A stretch of 64,000 nucleotides of DNA from Platerodrilus igneus (Eukaryota > Arthropoda > Insecta > Coleoptera > Lycidae): positions 8,322,501-8,386,500 of the forward strand of contig JARFIW010001215.1 in the NCBI GenBank assembly GCA_036346225.1, given 5' to 3'. Of this stretch, positions 1 to 12,359 are shown piece after piece (position 1 is the first letter of the stretch; each line of letters begins with the position of its first letter). The notes beneath the pieces are model-generated. The model saw nothing but the letters and a program-made list of their open reading frames with translations, did no database searches and was not told the DNA's origin. The position numbers and the translations under genes are program-made.

Positions 1-1260
1 ACGCCCTGCCTGCAAGGTGCTTTAAATCCTACTATCAGGGCCTGGACTTCCATCAAAGGAAGTTACTTTGTAGAACCATTTTTGTATCAGCATCTACTGC
101 TGAACCCAAGCCAAACACGGCCTACCGAGACGGGATGTCCGAGGTGTCCGTGACGCCCTCGTCTTCGCCGTCCACCATTACTGAAGCGGAGGTAGCGACC
201 TGGACGTGTAAATACCACACCCCGCTCCAGTTCTGACTCTTACTACGAAGAATCCGCCATCATTATGCTGTTCCACGCCTCATATCCCTTTCAAGACTAA
301 AATTATATTCTTCAAAGGGTTCGTGATCTCCGCCGCAGCCTAAAAATCTATATCCTTAACACACGCTTAGCTTTTTCATAAACCGCACCATACCTAGGCA
401 CGTTCCTTGATACACGCTTGAAAACTTGAAAATCAATTCCAACCTTGAAAAACTCTGAGCTAAAACTAAAATCATGCCCTATAACCTTCATTACGCACGT
501 CCGAAAGTCGTTCAACTTTCCAAACCCACCCACAGATTAATCATTAACCAAATCATAATACCCCCCATCAGATACACCGTTGATTTATTGGATTCCTTAA
601 CCCCCATTGTTCAGATGCTCACTTAACACCATAATCAGGCCTTTCCTTTTGTATTCCTCAAGAACCACTTCCACTGTCTCCCGGTATGCACTTCTTTTGA
701 TCACACCCTTGAAATTCTTCTTTACTCGTCAATCAAAATCCGCAACCTCAAGTTCAAGCAACTCATCATTCTACATGACAAAACACTACAAGTTAGATTA
801 TGACATTTACCCAAAATTCAAAATCACATCCCGCATATATTCCTCTTTTCTACGCTCCTGGCAAAACCAAATGGTTCCTCTTCTCCACCGGCAGCCATAC
901 CTACGACATTTTCGCTGACGTAACCAACATCCTATTCACATCCCTCTATCCAACGACTCACAATCCAATTCTTATCTGTACATGGTAATTTTCACCAGAA
1001 ACTTCCCCTACCTAACCTTATCTCTTCCCCTTACTACCTTTGCTCTGACCAATTCCATCTTGAAATTCCTATGTACCTTATGTGATCCTGCCCGTTAATA
1101 ACGGCACTTCAAACTAACCTTAAAATTGTCTTACATCTTGCTCCATTCTCTCCCCTCCGAAGCATAAATTTTTAACAACTCACCGCCCACAATAACGCAA
1201 CCTCTTCCTATGAGAAATCCTTCTCGCAAAACCTCCTATTTACAACACGTGGCACGAATA
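1..1260. other. Unassigned sequence at left edge
   Basis: No gene is recognised here. A frame open from the window edge runs from base 3 to a TGA at 234-236 on the plus strand (77 codons, serine/threonine-rich in its second half). It could be the end of a mobile-element ORF or chance. From about 540 to 1250 the plus strand is pyrimidine-rich with no convincing coding frame. Confidence 0.3.
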
Positions 1261-1266
1261 CACCTT

Positions 1267-1500
1267 CACATTCACACAGTCACATGCCCGCTCACACACG
1301 CACACTCATCAGTACTCACACATCCTTTTTGGTACACAGCGTACTAGTCTATCGAGCGGACGTGGGTGGTGTGGGTCTATATGTGAATGTGGAGATGGAC
1401 GTGGACGTGGATGTGGATGTGAATGTTGGAGTGGGTGTAGATGTGAGTGCAGTGTGCGTTTACGTGTGCGCATGCGCGCGCGCACATCCCCACAGGCATG
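1267..1500. repeat. Degenerate CA/GT low-complexity tract with GTGGAY hexamers
   Basis: The left half is CACA-rich on the plus strand. The right half, about 1365-1475, is GT-rich with tandem hexamers of the form GTGGAC/GTGGAT. The two halves are therefore roughly reverse-complementary in composition. The 84-codon frame over this tract is a by-product of the repeat. Confidence 0.75.
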
Positions 1501-1730
1501 CGGACATGTATATAATAAGAAACATTGGTGGCAATTGACTAAAAATAAGCATCCAGTTGACGCATTTTGCAGTAATTGGGTCTCGTCAGTACGGGAGTAG
1601 CCAACTTGTAATTTTTAAACAGATTCCTTATGGAAAGTTCAGCATCGTCTAGACAGTTTGTACCTTTGTTTTATTTCATCTGACATCACATGTTTTGGCA
1701 ACAGTCAGCACGAGGAAGTCCGGCTAACTC

Positions 1731-2265
1731 CAGCACTAAGGCTGGAAAAGTATAGAAGTTGATTCGAATATATACCGCAATTTCATATACAGCAATACAA
1801 ATAGACTCTGCCTTTGGGATTTTGGTATGTTGCAAGCATAATTTACTGCATAAATGTTACATACATCTCGTGGTGTCGTTTGCTTCCTGCCATTAGGCAA
1901 TAGATATAAAAGGCGAATATTTCTGCAGTTTGCTATTTAAAATTAATTCAAGTTAACATTAAATGTATTTGTAAATCTTTTCTTATGAAAATCATAAAGG
2001 CGAATTTACGTATACAAATCGAACTAATATTTGCATAGCCATTGCTTGACGTTTCATAAGGGGAAAAACGTCCATTTAACTGGTTTCGGCTTTTTGAGCC
2101 TAATGAGAATCGAGTAGTTTTTAACCCAAACGAAACCATCAAAGCAAGCGTCAATATAAGCTCGAAGAACTTTTGTAATCTGCCAAAAATATATTTAAAC
2201 CACCATCAGGTGGCTAAAATCAGCACTAAGGCTGAAAAGGTACAGAAGTTGATTCGAATCTATAT
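1731..2265 (+). repeat. Pair of 45-bp direct repeats 490 bp apart
   Basis: Bases 1731-1775 and 2221-2265 share a motif beginning CAGCACTAAGGCTG and continuing to GAAGTTGATTCGAAT, with only a few differences. They may be ends of a short non-autonomous element or remnants of a duplication. The sequence between them is AT-rich and shows no coding frame that I trust. Confidence 0.5.
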
Positions 2266-2269
2266 TTTA

Positions 2270-3580
2270 GAATTTAGTTAATACTGATTGTTGGTGAAGT
2301 GGCGAGCGAGAGTAGATTGTGGTATCCTTGTTTAAATATTTCGGAAGTTCAAATTTTCTATTTGGTGTGATAAGCAGTAGGATAAACTCGAGTGCACCAT
2401 CTAACCAAAGTGTTCTAAGATAGCTTCCATTTTTATTTCCAAACAAATTTAATTTCGACGATGCGGGGATCTTTCTCGCTTCCTTGTGATTTCCTATATA
2501 TCAATTATACACCTTTTGTTCAACACGCAAGTACTCTTACCGCCTGAGCTGTTGTTAACTTGATAGATAGATTAATTACAGTGTTTGAATGGTCAGATAT
2601 TAAATTATAAAGAAATTGTTCGAACTCAAGGCACAAGGGTGCAGCTATAAATAGAAGGTATGGAATTATTAAAATCATTTTCCCCAAAATAATTAGATAT
2701 ATGATTGATATCGACTTGTCGCGATAACAAAGTTTTGTGGCACACCGCACTTTGGATGGATTTGTAGTTAAAACGGCGAGGAGAACAGGATGTATTTGAA
2801 GTGCAAAGAAGTAATTAAAATATTCCAAAATAACATTTTTACAAGAAAGCTTTCACGCACATATTTACAACTTAAAGGTCGACAAAAATTATAGTATATA
2901 AGAGCTATAGGTTAACACTGCTTAATAATATACATGAGCTATGTACTCACAAATACGTGTATCTGTCATACACGGAGGGCAGTTGGTGGTCGCGGTAGTA
3001 AGTTTTGCAGACTCACTCCGGTAAGTCGCATAGCTCGATGTCGGTGGGAATGATTTGACAGTGCTAACCCAGTGTGCGACGCAGACTTGGTAGCGTCTGT
3101 GGTGGCGAGGTGGAAGATCCAGAGATCAGCCTCTTGGTAGCGTTGATGGGAGTCGTCGTTTGTGGCGTTAAGTTGCGGGCTTTGTGAACAGTGCTGCAAA
3201 CGTCGTCATTGTGAACTTGCAGGCTATATAACGCTGGCGCATTACTTAAACCTACATCCAGTACATTAAATGCATGCAGTAATAAATATCGGGACTTTAC
3301 ACTCCTTCATATTAGATTTAGAGAAATTACAGATAGAAACCGGAGAAATAGCCGTTCATATTAAAGTTATTTGTACACATTCACACGAGTTCAAGAACCA
3401 TCAACTATGGTAGATAAGCACCAATAACTATGTATTAACAAAATACAGCCATAAAATTAATGCGTTGCAAACGACGAATGACACGGCTTTCGGTTTTAAA
3501 CTTAAAACCGTGGGAACAAAATGACGGTTTGCAAGGGTTCGCGTGGGTTGTAAAAATTATAAAAACCTACGAATAGTGAG
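2270..3580. other. Non-coding stretch, nothing recognised
   Basis: No coding or RNA gene is supported. A short perfect inverted repeat lies at 3491-3510 (arms CGGTTTTAA and TTAAAACCG around AC). The 77-codon minus-strand frame at 2966-3199 has no recognisable motif. Confidence 0.35.
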
Positions 3581-3584
3581 TCAG

Positions 3585-3638
3585 TGAGTAAGAGTGTGTG
3601 TGTGAGTGAGAGAGAAAGAGAGACAGAGAGAGAGAGCT
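3585..3638 (+). repeat. (GT/GA)n simple repeat
   Basis: GTGAGT-type repeats run into a (GA)n tract ending GAGAGCTGA. Such purine tracts are common in insect non-coding DNA. No gene start could be tied to it. Confidence 0.8.
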
Positions 3639-3639
3639 G

Positions 3640-4770
3640 ATCATTATTAGACAGCATGCATCAAACTCCTGAACTCGATCATGGTACGGTACGACGTTGG
3701 AAAAGCATGTACGCGAAGTTTACGTAACGGTATTCAAACCTCGAGGCTGTTAGTGAAGAAGCAGACTTTCGAACGCGAAGAACGTGGATGTGATTACCGG
3801 TATCGTTGGAAAGTGACAGTGTTGGGAGTTTTTATGAACCACTGCAGGTTGGATTTTTACCTATGAAGAGTCCCACCCGGAATGTCGATGGAGTCTCTGA
3901 GAATAAGACAAAAATTGTAACTTACTTGAATTTCCTGTTATCCAAATTGCAACCATTACGTTTTGTTTGTTGTATTAATTAACTGTAATTAAGTGTTAAA
4001 ATATATATACGTGTAGAGTTTAGTAGTAAGAAGGAATATTCACGTTGGTGTACGCTTATGTAAATTTGAAGCAAACTGTATAGGATTCTCATACATAAAA
4101 GCTTATTATTATATTAGGAAAGTAGCAAGTAAAATTTATATTGGTTAATTTTCGACAAAGCTGTACATTGTCAATCTAAATTTTTTTAGATAAATGCATA
4201 TTTGGCCAAATTAGGGGTATTCATTGTTTTTTTTAGTTATTTACTGTTTTAAAAATCAAAATTTACAATATTGATTATTTTCAAAAGCTTTACATAGACA
4301 AAGGGAATTTAAATACCTTTTAAGGTAGACGTAAAAGTATTTAGTAGAAGTCTAATTTGTACACTCCTAAAAGTAGTTTATTTGTTTTCATAAAACCCAG
4401 CCTGCCCCACTGAAAGGTAGCCGGTGTACTAAGTTACTGTTATGTCACGCCGCTCCTTGTAGAGTAAAATTAATTCTGAAACGTATCGTCAATTCAGCAT
4501 GTAACAGCTATTCAAACAAAACCGCAAGTATTGCTTTAAGCTACGGACCAAGGGTCAGCACCGCATGCACTTGCAGTTTTCTCAGGTGATAGATCAGCTC
4601 CTGTTAACTATCTCTCTAAAAACAAATTCAATTTCTTTTATACTTGATGACCCTCCTTAACTAATTTGGTCTTTAACCAATAACCTTCTTAGAATTTAAG
4701 ATTGGGTGTTTCAATCTAAATCAAGTGAACAACGTAAATAGTCCTGCTGGGGAAATGGGATTTTGATAAT
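3640..4770. other. AT-rich stretch, nothing recognised
   Basis: AT-rich, with stop codons in all frames apart from one unremarkable 61-codon frame at 3681-3866. No mobile-element domain or RNA gene was seen. Confidence 0.35.
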
Positions 4771-4779
4771 CCCACTCCT

Positions 4780-4894
4780 TCCACGCGCGTTTTGCAGCTA
4801 TCATATTAATACATGGTAGTAGAGCATCAGTAGGTGCAGGTCTGATGTCGCTAGCATGAATCTTTGTAGAGCTTCCATTTTCTAACCGGACCCA

Positions 4895-4940
<46 letters not shown>

Positions 4941-5250
4941 TGGGGTCGGTTCTTCTGACAATAGGATGTGGTACTGACCATTTGGCATTGAATTGAGACA
5001 AAAATGGCGGATGGGCACGTATCATTACCATATCGTGGCAGGGCCTTCGTCGAGTGCGCTCATATTTGTGTATTTGCAGGATTTGCTGCAGTCGGGCTTT
5101 CCCTTGGTTATTGACCGCCGTGTGGTGAGGTTTCCTAGGTCGTGGTAATTCATATTCTAGCAGGTCATGACTTGGTTCCGATGTTTGTGTTCTTTCAAGT
5201 TTGTAGGTGGGACATAATTTCGGGAATTTTCTGGTCCAATGATCGGACAT
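4780..5250 (-). pseudogene. Decayed Gypsy-type integrase C-terminal region
   Basis: On the minus strand, two pieces in different frames read like the end of a Gypsy-group integrase. Upstream is a basic segment with KYER, RAHPP and HPIVRRTDP. Downstream is WVRLENGS followed by HASDIRPAP. The order (R-H-P motif, then P-x-x-IVRR, then a beta-strand V-x-L-E-N-G, then SDIRP) matches the GPY/F-like end of insect Gypsy integrases. A (TA)22 run at 4896-4939 sits between the pieces and shifts the frame. No reverse transcriptase is visible beside it. The family assignment is from motif shape only. Confidence 0.45.
4896..4939. repeat. (TA)n microsatellite
   Basis: Uninterrupted TA run of 44 bp inside the integrase remnant. 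It splits that reading frame. Confidence 0.95.
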
Positions 5251-5259
5251 CGTATTTAA

Positions 5260-5911
5260 TACCCTATATCAAACTCACATGCCGAGAACAGAACAAAAGT
5301 CCCGGAGATGTCACGACTGCGTTGTGCAACTTTCACAAAGGATCGCCGCCTAACGTAAACCCATCGTTCCCATTGGCCGAAGAACAACGCTCACGTAAGA
5401 CCAGGGGGAGACCCCCCCCCATATATAATCAGCTGGATTTCCAGCAGGGATAAGATTTTCTCGGAGCTCCTCATCGCCTAAGATAATCAGCAGCGGTGCT
5501 TATCATAGCCTGCTACTAATCAACACCAAAAGCGGTTATCATGACGTTACCATAAATACCATTAGCGGCGCTCATAATAACCTGCTAGCTTCAACGACAT
5601 GACATTTTGTGTATAGATGTAAATGCATATGTTGTCGCTTGTAGTTTATTTTTACATGTAACCTTATATTTTATTCTTGTATATATTTCGTTGTTTTGGT
5701 ATATTGAAGCGTGTATATTTTTATCATGTATTTTCTTTCGTACTGCATTTATTTTTGCATTGTATTATATACTAGTTACATTTAACCCTGTATATATATA
5801 TTTATGATTTGCACAAAGTTTTATTTCTTAGGCGACATCCAGCCGGTAACAAGCCGTACTTTGTTCAGCCATTGACACCCCGCCGGTAACACTACTTCTC
5901 CTTATCGGTTT
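5260..5911. other. Unassigned stretch beside a C8+ homopolymer
   Basis: The region holds a poly-C run near 5411 and a repeated motif of the type GCGGTGCTTATCATAGCCTGCTA around 5495-5590 (three loose copies of a GCGGY...AT/CATAA...CCTGCTA pattern). It may be the remaining internal sequence of the Gypsy remnant to its left. No coding frame is supported. Confidence 0.3.
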
Positions 5912-6456
5912 TATTACAGCCCCGTCGTCGAGATACGCGAGCCACTATGTCATTTGGTAGCGATGTTAGATAATGTAAAATTGATGCGCAAATTATAGAT
6001 GACGTCACACAATTATATAAAATTTCTCCATCACATAAAAAAAGAAACGGAAATGCTACTCACATAATTTGCAGGGCTTCTTGCAGAATTACTCCATGAT
6101 GGCGGCGGCGGCTTCGCTAATCTTTCTCGGGCGTCGGCTGCTTCGCTGATCTTTCGGGCGTGGAAATTCTTGAGCCCGGTTGAATGCAAATTCAAATTGT
6201 CTTCTCTCTATATGTAGATACAAATAAGGTAAGGGAGACAGGTAAAGGCACGATAATTTGGAGTCACAGGAAACCTACATATCAAAAAAAGACACGATAC
6301 GATACCAGCCAACTACACTTTTTCACGTCTCGGAGGCTAGTCCTAACACGTATTCGGAAATCCACCACTTTCTCCTTGGCCCACCGCGTCGGCGCAAATC
6401 TCGCTCAACGCACTATCTGAAGTGACGGAAATACGCACACGTTATTTCAAATTTAT
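5912..6456 (-). repeat. LTR-like repeat, copy 1
   Basis: This 545-bp block is about 95% identical to 7979-8524, in the same orientation. Related, more diverged copies lie at 60030-60434 and 61770-62177. I place it on the minus strand because the better-preserved copies start there with TGTTAC. On that strand all four copies keep GTGAGT, a splice-donor-like string (here 6058-6063), which suggests a spliced leader within or next to the LTR. The 78-codon plus frame inside both near-identical copies shows no domain and is probably incidental. Confidence 0.55.
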
Positions 6457-7978
6457 CTAGTGTAGTTTAAATCGATATGTGAAGAGATAACAGTAATCAA
6501 AACTCGATTCACTGATACAATTGTTGAAGAACGGAAAGATATCTTGTAACACATATACTTGCTAGGATGACAACCTCTCGTTTGAGTTCCACCTAGACTA
6601 ATGAAGAAAAATTCCAACATCATTCTTAAAAAAATGATTCACAAATTGCTAAAACGACAAACTTACCAACCAAATTCTCGTCTAGAGTTACGTAATGCTG
6701 AGCGACCGGCCCTTCTTAGGTCTTGTCTAGACCTACATACAGCTGGGCGACCAAATTCGACACTAAATCTCGCTTAATAGGTCTTAAAATGTTGCGTTGG
6801 AATATCGATATATCTAAAAAATATGCTATCAAGACAAAATCATACTCGCTACACAAAAGAAATATTCTACGATACATGTATAGAGAAAACAGTATTTCAA
6901 ATTATTAAAATATTCTTTCGATATCGCGGAAATTATCAACTATCGTAAATGAGCATAAATATAAAACGTTAACGACAACTTTATTATTGTAGTGCTTAGA
7001 GAGGCAGATATAAAGAGATCCAGTTTATTACAGCATTTTGAAAGGTAAAAGGTATAGTTAGATAATTGCGTTAACTATATTTGAAGGAAATTCTTTAAAA
7101 AGGGATTTGTAGGTTACAGCTGTTTAAATTACTAAGAAAACACTTTTAGCACGATATGAGAGCAAGATAATGTTTAAGGGAACAAGTATAACAAGATTAC
7201 GTTACCATAACGTTTTAAAAGATGTACTAAAAACTCAGTTAATTACAAAATCTACATTTTGGAAGGAATTTTCTTTATAAAGGTAATTGTAATTTACAAT
7301 TGATTATTTAGGTTATAAAGAGACACTCAAAATTATAGAAGAATACAATATTATGTTATTTAAACGGTAGCTTTAAAAATTTATTTCAATATCAAGTTAA
7401 CATAGGCTAAGAAAATTTCAAAAGTAAAGTGATTATTTTAACTAACCTTAAGTCAGTTTAAGAGATTTTTTCCTCTTCTTGTTCATAATGGATAGGAAAT
7501 AAAGCTATTTATTACAGTTAGAATACTTACAGAGAAAATTATATAATCCAAACATGTGTTTAATTAAGGTTATGTTATGTAATAGACACTCCTAAAAGAA
7601 ATGCACTTTTAATTTTATTCCAAACAAATTAGGTACTTATTTAAAAGAATTTAAGTTAGAAACACACTATTTTTTTTTAATATTACGAGAATTACTTGGA
7701 TTAGCCATACATTGTAAAAAATATACCAGAAAAATCAATATTCAATATGGCCACTGATGTTAAATTAGCCTAGCAGCTGTCATTCCACTACTAATGATTG
7801 ACATAGTAACTTTCAGAGCTACCACTCTAAATTTTGAACTAACAGATATTAAAAAATTAAAATAATTATTTATTTTTTTTTAATGAAAAAGCTACAAATA
7901 TAGTTAATTAATACATTATAAGGTATAAAAAGAAAAGAAAACAAATGAATAACAACCTAACCACTTTGGATGCGTCAC
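6457..7978 (-). mobile_element. Non-coding core between the LTR-like repeats
   Basis: About 1.5 kb with no coding frame. Part of it (about 6560-6780) shares diverged tandem motifs with the interior of the LTR element at 48993-55454: GCTA-x-GACAAAC followed by TCTAGACTGACAT-like strings (compare 52558-52860). Just inside the right repeat, the minus strand reads TGACGCATCCAAAGTGG (about 7960-7976), a possible degraded primer-binding site of the tRNA-Lys type. This suggests a small non-autonomous LTR element in which only LTRs and leader remain. Confidence 0.45.
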
Positions 7979-8591
7979 TATTACAGCCCCGTCGTCGAGG
8001 TACGCTAGCCACTATGTCAGTTGGTAGCGATGTTAGATAATGTAAAAATTGACGCGCAAATTATAGATGACGTCACACAATTATATAAAATTTCTCCATC
8101 ACATAAAAAAAGAAACGGAAATGCTACTCACATAGTTTGCAGGGCTTCTTGCAGAATTACTCCATGATGGCGGCGGCGGCTTTGCTAATCTTTCTCGGGC
8201 GTCGGCACCTTCGCTGATCTTTCGGGCGTGGAAATTCTTGAGCCCGGTTGAATGAAAATTCAAATTGTTTTCTCTCTATATGTAGATACAAATAAGGTAA
8301 GGGAGACAGGTAAAGGCACGATAATTTGGAGTCACAGGAAACCTACATATCAAAAAAAGACACGATACGATACCAGCCAACTACACTTGTTCTCGTCTTG
8401 GAGGCTAGTCCTAACACGTATCCGGAAATCCACCACTTTCTCCTTGGCCTACCGCGGCGGCGCAAATCTCGCGCAACGCACTATCTGAAGTGACGGAAAT
8501 ACGCACACGTCCTTTCAAATTTATGGCGCGAAATTCTTACAAATTAATACTTAATTGGGATGTATAGTTCCGAATTTTTCGGCACGTAACA
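7979..8591 (-). repeat. LTR-like repeat, copy 2
   Basis: Matches 5912-6456 over its first 546 bases. It then continues to a TGTTACGTGCC terminus on the minus strand at 8591, aligning with the TGTTACATGCC start of the 60434 copy. The splice-donor-like GTGAGT is at 8126-8131 (minus strand). The left border adjoins the possible primer-binding site of the core, as expected for a 5' LTR of a minus-strand element. Confidence 0.5.
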
Positions 8592-8689
8592 GTTTACTGA
8601 TTTAGTGCGGGTTGTTTCAAGAAAAATCAGGTGACGCCTAAAAACTTTATTTAGTCATCAAGGCCTTTAGGTTATAAGTAGTTGTCCGG

Positions 8690-9980
8690 ACTTGGGGTAA
8701 CAAGAAGACTCTTTTTCTATTTGTTTTAAGCGAATTAACCCGTAAATGTCGTTTTCAATTGGGTACCAGTTTGCATTTCTTATATTCATTAGCATCATCA
8801 TCATTAGGTCTTCAATCCTGGAACTGACGCGTACCTTTATTGTTTCCTATTCTGAGCTAACCTACACATTTTGTTGTATCTATTATTTTTTGTACCAAAA
8901 TTTAAATAATTCCTATTGTTCTCTGAATTTAATTGTGTGTATGGTATAAATTATTAGTTACATCGTAGGTTTAGAATGACTCGAATAGGTATAAATACGT
9001 TAAGATACTCTCTCTCTCTCTCTCTCTCTTGGGAGATGATGTAAAACTTTTATTGTACTTGGATCTATTTCAGCCTGTAACTACGTACACACCCAAGTGT
9101 CGAAGTTCGAAGAAGTCGCTGCGTTGTTCAGAGTGTGTTAGCGTGTACCGATGTGGCACTCAAGTTTCTCGTCTTTTAATTTTTCGTACCTTTTCCTTAG
9201 GGCGCTACAACTACTATCGGTCAGCACCACGTTAAAAATCTGCAGAAAACCTAACCACTGAAAATACTGATATGACTGATATATGATATAACTGAATTGT
9301 GTTATAATTTTAAAATTTGTATATAGAAAATTGCATTATTCGAATCTTAATATTTAATTAAGTAAGGGTTGGGAACGTAATAAGTTTTCTATGACTATTG
9401 TTTGTTGCTAAGTTTTACTGTTTCCGGTTGTGGTGTTATTTGTAATGTGTCCTCATTTAAGCTATAGTTTTGATTGTCTAGTTTTTGTGGTGTTATGTGT
9501 TAAGTGAATAAACCCGTTACACGCATTTTTCAATCATTGGATAACCAATTTCCATTTCTTATACTCATTTACCGTATTTTGTTTAAAAACCAAAGTAATT
9601 TCCCTTGTTTCTTGGTTCTAGTCTTGAGTAGGTTAAATTGTTGGTTTAGAATGATGTAACGTATAAATATGTTAAGATGTCCTCGGGGTTTACACATTAC
9701 TTGCGGGTTTTTTTATCATTCTTAGGAAAAATAACGTGAAACTTTTATTGGACCTCGAACTAATTCTGCCGGGAATTACGTGGACACTTTTGTACTAAAG
9801 TGGTTGTATTTTGGTTGGAGTGCAGTTTAGGGCGTGTTTTTCTATGTTGTGACCTAAATATCGTCCCCACTTGTCTTTACCTTATTCTTTTAGTACGCTT
9901 CTAAAATTGGAAGATTCATCTGACGAAAATTTGATAAGAACCCGGACCACGATTCCCTGAAAATTCGACAAAAATGTTAT
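8690..9980 (+). repeat. Diverged tandem pair of about 0.5-kb units
   Basis: About 8715-9240 and 9490-9910 can be aligned by eye. Shared in order are AAGYGAATWAACCCGT, CATTTCTTATAYTCATT, GGTTTAGAATGA, a TATA-like GTATAAATAYGTTAAGAT, AACTTTTATTG and GTCTTTWMYTTATTC-like strings. The shared TATA-like box suggests two old LTRs or a promoter-bearing repeat, but no terminal TG...CA or target duplication could be fixed. A (CT)n run at 9009-9030 lies in the first unit only. Confidence 0.5.
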
Positions 9981-10819
9981 AACCATAGCATAGAAAATTG
10001 CATGCCTAAATCATAAAATTTATTTGTAATGGCTGAGGGATATATAACGTGTAGTTATTGACGCTCAAACAGGCGTTATAATAATTTTCGCCTGTCTGGT
10101 GAAACCTAATAGTGGGTTAGTAGTTACGTCCATTTGACTAGTCTCGGTTGTCACTGGCGTGCGCTGGGGGTGGATGTCCAACTGGAATTGTTAAATCACT
10201 AAATAAAGTAACTGTTTATATAGTTGTTCATCAGTTAGAAACGTGCACTCTATGCCTTAGCGGCGTACTCTGCAGCTAATTAAAATGCCACCCTCGACAG
10301 CTATGAAAAAATATCTAACTTCGTTGTTTACTATATGACAAACATAAACAGTGTTACATTAACATAAATCCATTTTCTTTGTAGGAATTTGAGTCTACTT
10401 TGTTTGAACCAAAACATAAACATTAAATTATATTTCGTGACTAAACCCATCTCGGACGAATTTCAATAAACGTGAAATCGATTTTCGTAACGCATAAAAC
10501 ATCTTATTTTGATGAGGAAGCCCAGCAAGTTTCAGTACCAGGCACAGATCTGATATTTATTACACGAGTTCACGAACCCTTCTTGCAGCTTTTATTTATT
10601 CTGAGAAAACTAGGGCATGCATTAAGGAATTTTATAGATGTTTACAATAATGTCTTCTTATGGTTTTTCCTTGACGGAGGGCTATTCTTAAAAATAGGTA
10701 CCAACTATTTAAGTTAAAAACTCCAGCTGTGAAAAAATTATTTTTATTTCTTAAGCCATTGGTTTACCCCTATATTTTGCGCCCATTTATAGCATGTACT
10801 ATTATGTAACAAAGTGTTA
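9981..10819. other. Non-coding stretch, nothing recognised
   Basis: AT-rich. The 81-codon plus-strand frame at 10472-10717 has no recognisable domain and starts at a non-standard codon, so it is not annotated as a gene. Confidence 0.3.
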
Positions 10820-11345
10820 CCCGTAAATCGAGCGAGCCAGTAAGAAAGCAGCTCACCCGAATTACGTGTAACAAAGGAATGGAGAGAAAGAGAATGAATG
10901 CCGCGCTAGACACCGTCGGAAATCGGGGGGGGGGGATGTTTAAAGAACAAAGCAACAGGACCTGACAGTATAATTAAATACAAAAACACATGTTAAATAT
11001 AACTGTAATAAGTAACTTACGAGTTTAAATGGCAAAACAATATTAAAGTACTGGTTTAAGAACAAACATCTAAATTCTTCACTCCTCACGTACTAATGTA
11101 AAATATTAATTATATCTACTAACAATCAAGCCGAAAGGGGTTTTGTAAATAAAAGAACTACTCCATTAGACGCCCCTTAAATATTGTCGCATGATTTGGG
11201 ATAACATAACTACTGGTGGAATTTAACCCCTGGAATTAATAACAATAACCTTACTTAGACTATACGAGTTCGTTACAAATAGAACCTACTCACGCCCAAG
11301 AACCAAAGTACATATTTACAGTAATCTCTTTAGGCGCAATCAACA
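10820..11345. repeat. Interspersed repeat F2, copy 1
   Basis: Aligns with 30050-30730 in the same orientation. Common landmarks are a GAATGCC(R)CGCTA motif, a G-rich run, AAAGAACAAA, a long AT-rich part with ACTGGTTTAARGACAAACATCT, and CACCCCTTAAATATTGYCGCAT. Neither copy has a coding frame. The class is unknown. Confidence 0.6.
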
Positions 11346-11439
11346 TTAGCAGCTAATCAAATTGATGGATAATTATCAAGTCTATCTATTGCGAAACCAG
11401 TTAACACAGTTATTTAGAAATATATACCCCGAATATAAA

Positions 11440-11800
11440 TTTTTCCAGGATCCGAAGATCTGGTTGCCTACCTACACCTAGTTATCTCTTACTGCTAGGG
11501 GGAGATGGGCATGCACTGCTAAAGTCCTGGTGGGTATGCACTAAATGTTATGGGGATCACTTTCACTATCATTTTTTAAGTCCTGGGCGGGATGCGCGGT
11601 TTCACAGTAATTTAATTTCTTAGTTTGATTTATTTATGAATTTTAAGTTAATTAAGAAACCTGATTTAGTTTTTTATTTATTAACAGGGTTTAGAGTTTT
11701 GATTTAATAGCCGATGTTTTTCCGTTTTAGGACAGACAGTGACTGATATAGTGTGAAATTCATCGTACATATTTAGATATGTGGGAGTTTTATTTTGTTG
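11440..11800 (-). repeat. 3' UTR segment of an R1-like LINE
   Basis: Aligns with 22420-22760. Landmarks are CATCCGAAGATCTGG (reading CAGGATCC... here), CACTGCTAAAGTCCTGGTGG, GTATGCACTAAATGTT, ATCACT(T)TCACTATCA and GGATGCGCGGTT. In both places it lies downstream, on the minus strand, of ORF2 remains of an R1-like LINE. I therefore read it as that family's 3' untranslated region. The 3' tail hairpin seen at 21644-21673 was not found in this copy. Confidence 0.55.
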
Positions 11801-12359
11801 TTTTGTATCGTGAGATAGGTTTTGGGCCTTTGGGAGCTTCTTTTTAAAAAGACTTCATTTCCAAATTTACACTCCTATCAAGTGTATTTTAATTTATACA
11901 GAAATTATAAGTGAATTTAATAAATGGTTACGTTCTGTTCATTAACGTTTAAATCAAAATTAATGAAAGTTACTTTCACTAATTAATTAATTAAAACTAA
12001 ATTGAGTAGCTTGAACAACCAACAATGTTAAAGTTGTGAAGCTCGAGACTGACTGGCCATCTTGGGCTTCTGTGGGTATTTATGCTATCCCTGCCCCTCA
12101 CATTGCTTGTGGGAACTGCGGATTTCATGTCTGCTATTTCTTGATACAATACAAAGTATTGCATTTTAATAATCTTAATTCTAATAATTGTTGTCTTATT
12201 GTCTACTGTGACCTGCCCCTGCAGTGTCATATTACGTCTGGAATACAATTTAACTGTTTCCGTTCTCATATCTGGTTTGTGAACTTTCATTAGCCTTTTA
12301 TTATGTTCTTCAATTATACAATGTAACAATAATTCTTAAATCTTAATAATAACAAGCAC
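11801..12359. other. Stretch between LINE ORF2 and its 3' UTR block
   Basis: Both strands of 11997-12329 are open for about 85-110 codons (minus strand the longer), but no domain is recognised. It may be extra material inserted between the degraded ORF2 end and the UTR, or decayed coding sequence. Confidence 0.3.

Noticed and set aside
1284..1538. 84-codon frame with valine/aspartate repeats
   Set aside because: It is the translation of a GTGGAY low-complexity tract.
10472..10717. 81-codon plus-strand frame
   Set aside because: No domain, non-standard start, no splice or repeat support.
11997..12329. Overlapping open frames on both strands (85 and 110 codons)
   Set aside because: No recognisable domain. 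They lie within or next to a decayed LINE and may be chance.
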